Source of the DNA: Rhizomicrobium sp.
GTDB taxonomy: Bacteria > Pseudomonadota > Alphaproteobacteria > Micropepsales > Micropepsaceae
Direction: 5' to 3'
Length of the DNA: 64,000 nt
Assembly: GCA_037200045.1 (NCBI GenBank)
Contig: JBBCHM010000001.1
Span: 2,480,001-2,544,000 of the forward strand
Shown here: piece after piece, positions 25,659 through 34,058 of the stretch
Layout of the letters: each line of letters begins with the position of its first letter
Position numbering within the stretch: position 1 is the stretch's first letter
Made by a program: the position numbers and the translations under genes
The notes under the pieces: generated by a model
What the model was told of the DNA's origin: nothing
Seen by the model: the letters and a program-made list of their open reading frames with translations, nothing else
Database searches by the model: none

Positions 25659-27200
25659 CGGGGCGAGCAGTTCTTGTCCGGAACGATGTCGTAGAGCGTA
25701 TAGAAACTTCCTTCCAGCCGCTTGCGCAGCATGGCGGGCGGCCGCGAATGCGGTCCGGCGCCGTGGATGACCAGCGCCTCGTCGAAGCTGCACTGCAAAT
25801 GCATCAGATAGGGGAAGACCGCGCGGTAGTCCTCGTCCGCCTCCATGCGGCCGGCGGCGAGATCGGCCAACTCGTCGATGTCGGGCGGCGAGCCCTGCTG
25901 CGCCGTCGCCGCCGCGATGCGTCCTAGGGGCGGGCGCAGATGGACCACGTGCTGGCCGGCGGTGGTGAACATCAAAGGCGTGAACGCGCCGCGGTCGATG
26001 ATCGCGAACTCCGCCATGTGCCAATAGGGCTGATCGGCCGACCAGCCAAGCGAATCGCCGTCGAGCACCGTCAGCACCCGCGCATCGCGCGCGATGGCCG
26101 CGTCATGCGCGCGAAACTCGGCATATTGCGCGCCATAGCGCCGCCAGTCCTGTGCCAGCAGCAGTGCACCGGTGGCGAGCAGCGCCAGTGCGACCGCCGC
26201 GCCGGCGCCGATCAGGCGCGGCGACAATTTCCAGTCCAGGGACGCGAAGGCCAGCGCGCCCGTCACCGCCGGCAGGCGCATATGCACGCCCCAGCCGCCC
26301 AGCGCCCATTCCGGCGCGAACAGCGCGCCCAGGGCGAACAGCGCCAGCGTCACGCGCATGCGTGGATGCACCGTCGCGCGGCCGGCGGCGACGGCCAGGA
26401 CGAAGAGCGCGATCAGCGCGGCGGTCAGCGGCAGCACCGGTTTGTCGAAGCCGAACTGGATGGCCGCCTCGAAGCGGTCCTGCAGAGTTTCCAGCAGATC
26501 GAATTTGAAATTGTCGCCGCCGGCCGCCTCCGGTTTCAGGAGGACGAAGGCCAGCGCGGCGGGCAGGCAGCAAAGCGCGGGCGCCGCGACTCGGCGCGCT
26601 AGCGCGCGCAGCGCGAAGCGCTCCGCGACCAGCGCCGGCAATTCATAGCCGCCGATGGCGAGCACAAGCACGGCGAGGCCGAACAAGTGGCTGAAATAGA
26701 TCGCCGTGAAGGCGACGGCGAAACCGGCGAGATGAAGGCGCGTGCGGCGGCCGTCGGTCGCGATCCAGGCCGCGAAGACGACAAAGGCCACGCCCACCGC
26801 GAAAGTGTAGTTGAAGAAGCCCCAGATGAAATTGGCGTTGTAGGCGAAGAACGCCGACAGCAGCACGCCCGGCCCCACCCGGCCGAACAGCGCCCGCTGG
26901 ATCAGCGCCGGCCCCGCGACCCAGAGCACCACCGTCGCGGTCAGCAGGAGCCGCGTCGCCGCTTCGAGCGGCATCGCCCGGGCGAGCAGCGGCACGATCG
27001 CCTCCGAGGCGAGGTTGGGCAGCGCGGCCCAGGCGACGTAATAATGTCTCGACGGCGCGCCCGCGATCAGCGCGAAGCTCGCCAGATGCGCCGGATAGTC
27101 CGGCATGCCGGGCATCGCGACGCACCACAGCGGCATCGCGAGCAGCACAGCCGCCAACGCAACGGCCAGCGGCCATTCGAATCCACGGATACGCAACATG
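25655..27200 (-). CDS. large multi-pass membrane protein, probably GT-C-like
   Basis: A 514-residue protein with about ten membrane helices and a soluble C-terminal region of about 160 residues (from AEFRAHDAAIARDARVLTVLDG). The first loop has MPDYPAHLASFALI, and later FFAYNANFIWGFFNYTFAVG. The layout resembles membrane glycosyltransferases, but the acidic signature is weaker than in the following gene, with which it shares an ATGA overlap. It starts 52 bp after dnaE2 on the same strand, so read-through from the SOS operon is possible. Confidence 0.72.
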
Positions 27201-27252
27201 CTGGACGTGTACAGGCCGGTGCCCCCCACACCCGCTATAGCGCCGCCGCCGC

Positions 27253-30200
27253 CTAATGGAAATCCCGCGATTTGGGCAGGATGCGGACATTGCGTGGATG
27301 CCGTGGGCTGCGGGAATCCGGGCGCGCGATGTCCTCCAGGTGGTCCGGCCGGATCGTGTCTTCCGAGAGGCGGTCCAGCTCCTGGCTGCGGTCGAAAATC
27401 CGCTCCGCCACCAGGTGCACGACATTGTCGGCTTTCTGGACCTTGCCCTCGACCAGGAGCAGGCGGGCGCCCATGATCTCGCGGCGGAAGGCCTCGAAGA
27501 CGCGCGGCCAGACGACGACATTGGTGATGCCGGTCTCGTCGCTGAGCGTGATGAACACCACTCCGGCCTCGCCCGGCATCTGGCGCACCAGCACGACGCC
27601 GGCGCAGCGCGCGCGCCGGCCGTCGTCCGTCGCCTCGATTTCGGCGCAGCTTTTCACCGTCTCGCCCGCGAACATCTCGCGCAGGAATTGCATCGGATAG
27701 CCCTTGAGCGACAGGCGCAGCGTCTGGTAGTCGGCGAGCACGTGCTCGCTGAGCGGCATGACGGGCAGCGGCGCGATCTCCTCTGCCGGCAATTCTTTCA
27801 GGCGCTGCGCCTCGAACAGCGGCAGGGAATGGTGGTCGGGAATCCGCCGGACCGCCCACAGCGCCTCGCGCCGGTCCATCCCGAAGGAGGTGAGCCCGTC
27901 GGCCTCGGCCAGCACCATCAGCGCCTTCTTGGGTACCTCGGCGCGGCGGACGAATTCGGCGAAACTCGGATAGCCATAGCCGCGATTCTCTACAAGGGCG
28001 CGCGCCCAGTCCTCGCGCAAGCCATCGATCTGGCGGAAGCCGAGGCGCAATGCGAGCACGCCGCAGGTATTTCTTTCGAGCGTATTGTCCCAATCGCTGA
28101 AATTGGCGTCGGGCGGCAGCACCTCCACGCCATGCTCGCGCGCGTCGCGCACGATCTCCGCCGGCGCATAGAAGCCCATGGGCTGCGCATTCAGCAGCGC
28201 GCAGGCGAAGGCCGCCGGATGATGACACTTGATCCAGGCCGAGATGTAGACGAGATGGGCGAAGCTCGCGGCATGGCTCTCGGGAAAGCCGTAGGAGCCG
28301 AAGCCCTTGATCTGATTGTAGCAGTTTTGCGCGAACTCCAGCGTATAGCCGCGCTCCGTCATCCGTCCGATCATCAGTTTTTCGAACTGGCCGATGGTTC
28401 CGAGATTGCGGAAGGTCGCCATGGCGCGGCGCAATCCATTGGCCTCCTTCGACGTGAATTTCGCCGCGACCATGACGAGCTTCATCGCCTGCTCCTGGAA
28501 CAGCGGCACGCCCATGGTCTTGTCGAGCACCTTGTGCAATTCGTCCGCGGGGCCGTGGGCGGGCGACGGCTCGGGGAATTTCACCGGCGTCTTGCTGTTG
28601 CGCTGCTTGAGATAGGGGTGGACCATGTTGCCCTGGATCGGGCCCGGCCGCACGATCGCCACCTCGACCACGAGATCGTAGAATGTGCGCGGGCGAAGGC
28701 GCGGCAGCATGTTCATCTGTGCCCGGCTCTCGACCTGGAACACCCCGATGGCGTCGGCCTTGCACAGCATGTCGTAGACCGCCGGATCCTCGCGCGGCAC
28801 GGTGGCGAGGTCGAAGGATTTCTTTTCGTGCCGCGAGAACAGGTCGAACGCCTTGCGGATGCAGGTCAGCATCCCCAGCGCGAGCACGTCGACCTTCATG
28901 ATCTTCAGCCGGTCCAGATCGTCCTTGTCCCATTCGATGAAATAGCGGTCGTCCATCGCCGCCGGCCCGATCGGCACCATCGTGTCGAGCGCATCGTCGG
29001 TCAGCACGAAACCGCCGACATGCTGCGACAGGTGACGCGGAAATCCCATGATCTGGTTGGCGAATTTCACGGCCTGGAAGATCGCTGCGTTCTGCGGATC
29101 GAGCTTGCCCTGGCGGACCTGCGAATCCTTCAGCGCTTCGCCCCAGCTGCCCCACACGCTGCCGGCCATCGCCGCGGTGATGTCCTCCGACAGGCCGAAC
29201 ACCTTGCCGACCTCGCGGATCGCGCTCCGCGGGCGATAATGGATCACGGTGGCGGTCAGCGCGGCGCGGCGATAACCGTAGCGCTTGTACATATGCTGGA
29301 TGACTTCTTCGCGCCGCTCATGCTCGAAGTCGACGTCGATGTCCGGCGGCTCGCCGCGATTCTCCGACACGAAGCGCTCGAACAGAAGGTCGATCTGCAT
29401 CGGATCGACCGCGGTGACGCCGATGGCATAGCACACCGCCGAATTGGCGGCCGAGCCGCGCCCCTGGCACAGGATATTCTTCTCGTTGGCGAAGGCGACC
29501 ATGTCGCGCACCGTCAGGAAATAGTGCGCGTACTTCTCCTTCGCGATGATCGCCAGTTCCTTCTTCAGCGTGTCGCGCACTTTGCCGGGAATGCCCTGCG
29601 GATAGCGCCGCGCGGCGCCCTCCCAGGTCAGGTCGCACAAGTGCCCATCCGCCGTCTTGCCCGGCGGAACCGGTTCATGCGGATAATTGTAGGCGAGTTG
29701 TTCAAGCGAAAATTCGATCCGTGCGGCGAACCGCACCGTCTCCGCGATGGCCTCGGGACAGTCGCGGAACAACCGCATCATCTCGGCCGGCGTCTTCAGA
29801 TGCCGCTCCGCATTGGCTTCGAGCAGCCTGCCGGCCTTGTCGATGGTGATGCCCTCGCGGATGCAGGTGACGACGTCTTGAAGCTCGCGCCGCCCCGCGT
29901 CGTGATAGAGCACGTCGTTGACCGCCAGCAACGGCACATGGGCGTCGCGCGCGAGCGTCGAAAGCCGGCGCAGGCGGCGCCGGTCGTCGCCGTGATGGCG
30001 CATCGCCGCCGCCAGCCAGACGCGCCCGGGCGCCAGGGCCCGCAGTCTTTCAAGCGTCGCACCGAGCTTTGCGAAGGCGCCGCGCGCCGGCGGCATCACG
30101 ACGAAGAGCATGCCTTCATGCTTGGCGAAAAGATCGCTCTCGTCGTGCTTCGCGGCCAGGTCGTCCAGGAAGAGGGTACATTCGCCCTTGGTGGCGCGCC

Positions 30201-30612
30201 TTTCGCCGGCGGGCACGCGCAGCTTGCCATGCGACAGAAGCTGGCACAGCCTTCCATAGGCGGCGCGGTCGGTCGGATAGGCGAGGATGTCCGGCGTGTC
30301 GTCGGCGAATACCAGTCGCGCGCCGACCAGGAGTTTCGGCTTCTTGCCCAAAAGGCGCGGATCCTCGAACGCCGCATAGGCGCGCACCACGCCCGCCAGC
30401 GTGTTGCGGTCGGCGATGCCGACGGCATCATAGGCATAGCCATAAGCGGTGACCGCCAATTCCTCGGGCCGCGAGGCGCCGCGCAGGAAGGAGAAGTTCG
30501 ACGTCACCGCGATCTCGGCATAAGGCGGCTGACCTTCGAGGACGCGGATCGGCGCGTCTTCCTCTGCCGCTAGCGGCTTGGGCGCGCGTTTGTCGCGACT
30601 GCCTGTCGTCAT
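27253..30612 (-). CDS. dnaE2: error-prone DNA polymerase III alpha subunit DnaE2 (ImuC)
   Basis: A 1119-residue C-family polymerase. The N-terminal PHP domain starts at YAEIAVTSNFSFLRGASRP; the polymerase palm carries PPDIDVDFEHERREEV near residues 420-435 with the catalytic Asp pair, and GRGSAANS before it; a helix-hairpin-helix and an OB-fold (AGVVLVRQMPGEAGVVFITLSDE) lie near the C-terminus. DnaE2 does translesion synthesis with ImuA and ImuB during the SOS response. The ATG overlaps the imuB stop (ATGA). All three mutasome genes are intact here. Length fits the family. Confidence 0.97.
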   Translation of the reverse strand: MTTGSRDKRAPKPLAAEEDAPIRVLEGQPPYAEIAVTSNFSFLRGASRPEELAVTAYGYAYDAVGIADRNTLAGVVRAYAAFEDPRLLGKKPKLLVGARLVFADDTPDILAYPTDRAAYGRLCQLLSHGKLRVPAGERRATKGECTLFLDDLAAKHDESDLFAKHEGMLFVVMPPARGAFAKLGATLERLRALAPGRVWLAAAMRHHGDDRRRLRRLSTLARDAHVPLLAVNDVLYHDAGRRELQDVVTCIREGITIDKAGRLLEANAERHLKTPAEMMRLFRDCPEAIAETVRFAARIEFSLEQLAYNYPHEPVPPGKTADGHLCDLTWEGAARRYPQGIPGKVRDTLKKELAIIAKEKYAHYFLTVRDMVAFANEKNILCQGRGSAANSAVCYAIGVTAVDPMQIDLLFERFVSENRGEPPDIDVDFEHERREEVIQHMYKRYGYRRAALTATVIHYRPRSAIREVGKVFGLSEDITAAMAGSVWGSWGEALKDSQVRQGKLDPQNAAIFQAVKFANQIMGFPRHLSQHVGGFVLTDDALDTMVPIGPAAMDDRYFIEWDKDDLDRLKIMKVDVLALGMLTCIRKAFDLFSRHEKKSFDLATVPREDPAVYDMLCKADAIGVFQVESRAQMNMLPRLRPRTFYDLVVEVAIVRPGPIQGNMVHPYLKQRNSKTPVKFPEPSPAHGPADELHKVLDKTMGVPLFQEQAMKLVMVAAKFTSKEANGLRRAMATFRNLGTIGQFEKLMIGRMTERGYTLEFAQNCYNQIKGFGSYGFPESHAASFAHLVYISAWIKCHHPAAFACALLNAQPMGFYAPAEIVRDAREHGVEVLPPDANFSDWDNTLERNTCGVLALRLGFRQIDGLREDWARALVENRGYGYPSFAEFVRRAEVPKKALMVLAEADGLTSFGMDRREALWAVRRIPDHHSLPLFEAQRLKELPAEEIAPLPVMPLSEHVLADYQTLRLSLKGYPMQFLREMFAGETVKSCAEIEATDDGRRARCAGVVLVRQMPGEAGVVFITLSDETGITNVVVWPRVFEAFRREIMGARLLLVEGKVQKADNVVHLVAERIFDRSQELDRLSEDTIRPDHLEDIARPDSRSPRHPRNVRILPKSRDFH

Positions 30613-32189
30613 GCGAACAGCCCATGCACATACCAGCGCGGTATGAAGGGCTCGCGCTCATAGAGCCCGTCGCGATAGAGCCAGAAGCGCCGTCCCGCCT
30701 CGTCCTCGACACGGAAATAATCGCGCGTCGGCCGCGGGTTCTGCTGCTGCCACCATTCCATCGCGATACGCTCGGGTCCCTCGGCATGGGCGACGGCGTG
30801 CAGCATGCGGCGCCAGCGGAAGTGCAAGGGCGGGCCGTCCGGCACTTGCGCCATCACGTCGATGAGTTCGGGCTTTTCCAGCAGGCGCAGCGGGCGGCGT
30901 GGCGCCTCGCCGGGAAGGCGCGGCTCGAACGCGACCTTCGTCTCCGGCGCGTGCTGCGCCGGCACGGCAACGCCAGCGGCTTCGGGGATGTGGGTATCCT
31001 GCGCTTGAAAAGAGAGAATCCGATGCGCACCGAAACGCGCCGCCAGCCGGTCGATCAGGAAGGCGATCTCCTTGTCGTCGTCGGGCCGCGCTTCCAGCCC
31101 GATGCTTTCCGGCACCAGCCGTTCGGCGTGCAGGGCTGAGAGCCGCACGAGATCGAAGCCGAAGCCGGGATCGAGCGGATCCCCGCCTTCGCGGGGACCG
31201 AGCGCGTCCAGTCGCATGCGGAACAGCCTGGCGATCATGGCCGCGTCGCGCAGCGGCCGCGCGGTCTCGATTCCGATATGGCGCACGATGCCGTCGGTGC
31301 GGAAGAAGGAAGCTTCCAGCATCCGCGCGCCCTGGCCGCGCTCCTCCAGGACGCCGCACAGCGAACGCGCCAGCGACAGGATCGACCCGGCGATGACCTC
31401 CTGCGTCGTCACGGGCTCGGCGAAACGATGCTCCACCAGGAAGTCGGGCAGGATGCGGCGCGGCGAGATCGGCTGCTCGCCGATGCCGAGCGCGCGGTCG
31501 AGCGTGAACACGAACGCCTTGCCGAAACGGGCATTGAGTTCGCCGCGCCCGCGTCCCCCCACCTGCGCGATGGTCTTGAGGCCCGCGCGCTTCAGCGCAT
31601 GGGTGTCGCGCGGCTCCAGGTCGAGCGCGGCGACGGGCAGGAAGGCGGTGGCGTTGGCCTCCTCGCCGGGGGCCGTGATGGTGCCGTCGGCATAGCGGGC
31701 GAGGGCGCGGGCGGCGGCCGCCGTTCCGGCCAGGGCACCGCGCACGGCAAAGCCCTGGGCCGCGATCTTCGCGCGCACCTCGCCCAGCATCTTCGCTTCG
31801 CCGCCGAACAGATGTGGGACACCGGTGACGTCCAGCAGCAATCCATCGAGGCCGTCGATGGCGACGAAGGGCGTGAAGCGGTCGCACCAGTCGGCGATCC
31901 GCGCCAGCAGCCTGGCGTCGGCCTCGGGCTCGGCCTCGACCACGTCCAGTTCGCGCACCATGGCGCGCGCGCTGGCCAGCGCCATGCCGGGCTGAAGCTT
32001 CAGCGCCGCGGCCCTGGCGTCCACCGCGTAGAGGATGCGCGCATTGCCGCTCCGGATGGAGACGACCAGCGGCAGCTCATCCGGCGCGCCTTTGCGGCGG
32101 CGCCGCAGCCGGTCGGTCAGAAGCTTCGGAAACCACAGCGCCAGGATGCGCCGCTTGTTCGAAGGGATCGCGGAAAGCGCCATCGTCAC
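30609..32189 (-). CDS. imuB: ImuB, Y-family polymerase-like mutasome protein
   Basis: About 526 residues. RRILALWFPKLLTDRLRRR at the start and VDARAAALKLQPGMALASARAM are hallmarks of ImuB, a catalytically dead Y-family polymerase relative that links DnaE2 to the beta clamp. The catalytic acidic residues of true Y-polymerases are not visible. GTG 32189 has GGAG seven bases upstream and is preferred over ATG 32183. The first 113 bp overlap the end of imuA in another frame, a strong translational coupling; the end overlaps dnaE2. Confidence 0.95.
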   Translation of the reverse strand: MTMALSAIPSNKRRILALWFPKLLTDRLRRRRKGAPDELPLVVSIRSGNARILYAVDARAAALKLQPGMALASARAMVRELDVVEAEPEADARLLARIADWCDRFTPFVAIDGLDGLLLDVTGVPHLFGGEAKMLGEVRAKIAAQGFAVRGALAGTAAAARALARYADGTITAPGEEANATAFLPVAALDLEPRDTHALKRAGLKTIAQVGGRGRGELNARFGKAFVFTLDRALGIGEQPISPRRILPDFLVEHRFAEPVTTQEVIAGSILSLARSLCGVLEERGQGARMLEASFFRTDGIVRHIGIETARPLRDAAMIARLFRMRLDALGPREGGDPLDPGFGFDLVRLSALHAERLVPESIGLEARPDDDKEIAFLIDRLAARFGAHRILSFQAQDTHIPEAAGVAVPAQHAPETKVAFEPRLPGEAPRRPLRLLEKPELIDVMAQVPDGPPLHFRWRRMLHAVAHAEGPERIAMEWWQQQNPRPTRDYFRVEDEAGRRFWLYRDGLYEREPFIPRWYVHGLFA

Positions 32190-32841
32190 AACACCACTCC
32201 ATCATCCAGCGCCCGGTCTCTCCGTGCCGGTTGCGCGTCAATTCCGCGTCGAAGCGCGGCTGTCCCCAATCGTCGGTCTGGGCGGAGCGGGCGCTGCGCA
32301 CCAGCCAGCGGGTCTGCGCCGCGCTGGGCTCGACCTGCGCCTCGCTGCGCAGCAGGAGGGCGGTGACGCCGCTCGTCTGCGCGCCAAGCACCAGCCGGCG
32401 CGACGCAGTGAGGTCGAGGATTTTCGGATTGCCCGGAATCTCGACGATCACCGCGCCCAGCGCCCGGCAGCTCAGCGCGTCGGCGCCGGCGCGCAAGGCA
32501 TCGGTCGCGTTGGCGGCGCGCATCAGAAGGACGCCGGCCGGATCGATGCCGGCCTCGGCAAGGCCCGTTGCCGAGACCTGGCCATGCTCCAGCGCGGAAT
32601 AATCCTGCACGATCCAGAGCAGGCGCTTGGTTCCACCCGCGCGCCGCGCCAGGCCCAAGGCGAAACCCTGGCCCGCCGTGTCGGCGGCGAAGACCTCATG
32701 CAGGGTGCCGCGCATCAGCCCGCCGCGCAGCATCCGGTCGGCCTCGCCATGGCCGAGCGGCGTCGGGCTGCGGGAAGGCCCGCCCAGGATGGGCGCCAGA
32801 AGCTGCCGTGCTCCGGCCAGAGCTCTTGCGTCGTGAGACAT
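32077..32841 (-). CDS. imuA: ImuA, RecA-like mutasome protein
   Basis: A 254-residue protein of the ImuA (SulA/RecA-like) family: GLMRGTLHEVFA near the N-terminus, RLLWIVQDYSALEHGQV, and the C-terminal RWMMEWCCDDGAFRDPF typical of the alphaproteobacterial branch. It forms the mutasome with ImuB and DnaE2. First gene of the SOS operon. ATG 32841 lies one base from the LexA operator, so the leader must be very short. No Shine-Dalgarno sequence is visible in that gap, which supports a leaderless or near-leaderless mRNA. Confidence 0.92.
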   Translation of the reverse strand: MSHDARALAGARQLLAPILGGPSRSPTPLGHGEADRMLRGGLMRGTLHEVFAADTAGQGFALGLARRAGGTKRLLWIVQDYSALEHGQVSATGLAEAGIDPAGVLLMRAANATDALRAGADALSCRALGAVIVEIPGNPKILDLTASRRLVLGAQTSGVTALLLRSEAQVEPSAAQTRWLVRSARSAQTDDWGQPRFDAELTRNRHGETGRWMMEWCCDDGAFRDPFEQAAHPGAVVSEASDRPAAAPPQRRAG

Positions 32842-32842
32842 T

Positions 32843-32857
32843 GTTCACTCTTTGTTC
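32843..32857 (-). promoter_or_regulatory. LexA operator (SOS box) of imuABC
   Basis: GTTC at 32843-32846 and GTTC at 32854-32857, seven bases apart, exactly match the alphaproteobacterial LexA site GTTC-N7-GTTC. It ends two bases upstream of the imuA start codon. Confidence 0.9.
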
Positions 32858-32858
32858 C

Positions 32859-32887
32859 AGTGTCCGGGATGCAAGGCAGAGAGTCAA
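32859..32887 (-). promoter_or_regulatory. imuA promoter candidate
   Basis: On the minus strand TTGACT (32882-32887) is a good -35 element; 17 bp downstream GACACT (32859-32864) is a weak -10 element. The start of transcription would fall inside the LexA operator. Confidence 0.55.
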
Positions 32888-32938
32888 GAGTGGCGTGAAA
32901 ATCTTGTCCATTCCGTGGGATAGACGAGGATCGCAGGG

Positions 32939-33703
32939 CTATTCCGCCGCCCGCGCCGCCCTGCAGCGCGCGCCACAGACCGCGCGGAAGCCTTCGGCGC
33001 CATAGCGCACGAGGCGCGGCTCGATCGCCTCGAAATCGTCCGCCCGGCACAGCCCGCCCGACAGGTTCTCGATCGACTTGTTGGCCGCGTTCACCAGCAT
33101 CAGCGATCCGGCGAACATGTGATAACTCCAGAACAGATCGGCCTCGTCGGCCTCGGGAAGAGCGCGGTGCAGAAGCGCGATCAGGCGCCGCAGCACGGGA
33201 TCGAATTTCTTGGCGAAGATGTCGGCCAGCTCGGTGGAATCCAGATGGGTGACGAAGGCGCAGAAATTGCGCCAGCCCTGGCCGCTCTGCCGGTTCAGGC
33301 TGAACATCGGGCGCAGATAGGCCGCGATGATGCCTTCGACCGTGACCGCGTCGCCGGCCTCGGCCTCATAGCGGTCCATCTCCAGCATGCGTTCGGAGTT
33401 CAGCACGTCGCAGCGCCGCGCGAAGACCGCGTCGAACACGCCGCGCTTGCACTCGAAGTAGTAGTGCAGCAACGCGGTGTCGACATTGGCGAGCTCCGCG
33501 ATCTCGCGCATCGTCACGCCATAGATTCCGTGCCGCGCAAAAAGCTCCTCGGCCGCATCCAGGATCCGCTCGCTGGTGGCCATGCTTCTCTGCGTCCGCT
33601 TGGACGATTTGTCGTCCAGAAGCGCGCGACGAAATGGACGGCGGCCTTTGCGTGCCGCGCGATCCCGCTCTCTACGCCCCGCAACAGGCGCTACTCCCTG
33701 CAT
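32939..33703 (-). CDS. TetR-family transcriptional regulator
   Basis: A protein of about 254 residues. The helix-turn-helix domain begins SERILDAAEELFARHG and includes GVTMREIAELANVDTALLHYYF; the C-terminal ligand domain is of the AefR/TetR_C_7-like type. I chose ATG 33703 because GGGGGG stands about nine bases before it, which gives an Arg/Lys-rich N-terminal extension of 40 residues; ATG 33583 (MATSERIL) would give a 214-residue protein of standard size. It is divergent from the TonB receptor gene, which it may control through the repeats at 33845-33902. The C-terminus is Arg/Ala-rich with two Cys. Confidence 0.85.
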   Translation of the reverse strand: MQGVAPVAGRRERDRAARKGRRPFRRALLDDKSSKRTQRSMATSERILDAAEELFARHGIYGVTMREIAELANVDTALLHYYFECKRGVFDAVFARRCDVLNSERMLEMDRYEAEAGDAVTVEGIIAAYLRPMFSLNRQSGQGWRNFCAFVTHLDSTELADIFAKKFDPVLRRLIALLHRALPEADEADLFWSYHMFAGSLMLVNAANKSIENLSGGLCRADDFEAIEPRLVRYGAEGFRAVCGARCRAARAAE

Positions 33704-33844
33704 AATCGTTGCCCCCCAAAAGGAACGATTACTGTTGTTGTCGTTGTCGCGAGGCTTACACAATTCGCCGCGCGCCCAAAGAACGTTCGCGACGTTCGCG
33801 CCATAAATTTCTGACAAAAAATCGGGCGCATCGCAGTAACGCGA

Positions 33845-33902
33845 CGGAAACTCTTGCGCTGCACTGCAGCGAAGTCCGGAAACTATTGCGCTGCACCGCA
33901 AC
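33845..33902. promoter_or_regulatory. 26-bp direct repeat, operator candidate
   Basis: Two copies of CGGAAACTNTTGCGCTGCAC followed by NGCANC (33845-33870 and 33877-33902) with three mismatches and a 32-bp period, that is three helical turns. They lie in the divergent spacer between the TetR and TonB receptor genes. Confidence 0.6.
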
Positions 33903-34000
33903 AAATACATTCTCGGAAGTGGCCCCTCCGCCACACAGCCGAAACATAATTCAATGCCCGATGAAAATTCTTTGACAACAAAATGTCCCGCGGTCATCAC

Positions 34001-34014
34001 TCATCGATCAATGA
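34001..34014. promoter_or_regulatory. palindrome TCATCGATCAATGA, operator candidate
   Basis: A 14-bp palindrome with one mismatched pair, 45 bp before the receptor start. A TTGACA at 33972-33977 may be the -35 element of the receptor promoter. The half site ATCAATGA recurs at 37483-37490 upstream of the sulfatase gene. Confidence 0.45.
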
Positions 34015-34058
34015 AATAAGCGTCGCGATTTATGCGAACCGCAGGGGAGTCTACTCGC

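Noticed and set aside
27256..30573. A 1105-codon plus-strand open frame opposite dnaE2
   Set aside because: It is the antisense shadow of dnaE2, His/Arg/Gly-rich without any domain signature; dnaE2 has all its motifs.
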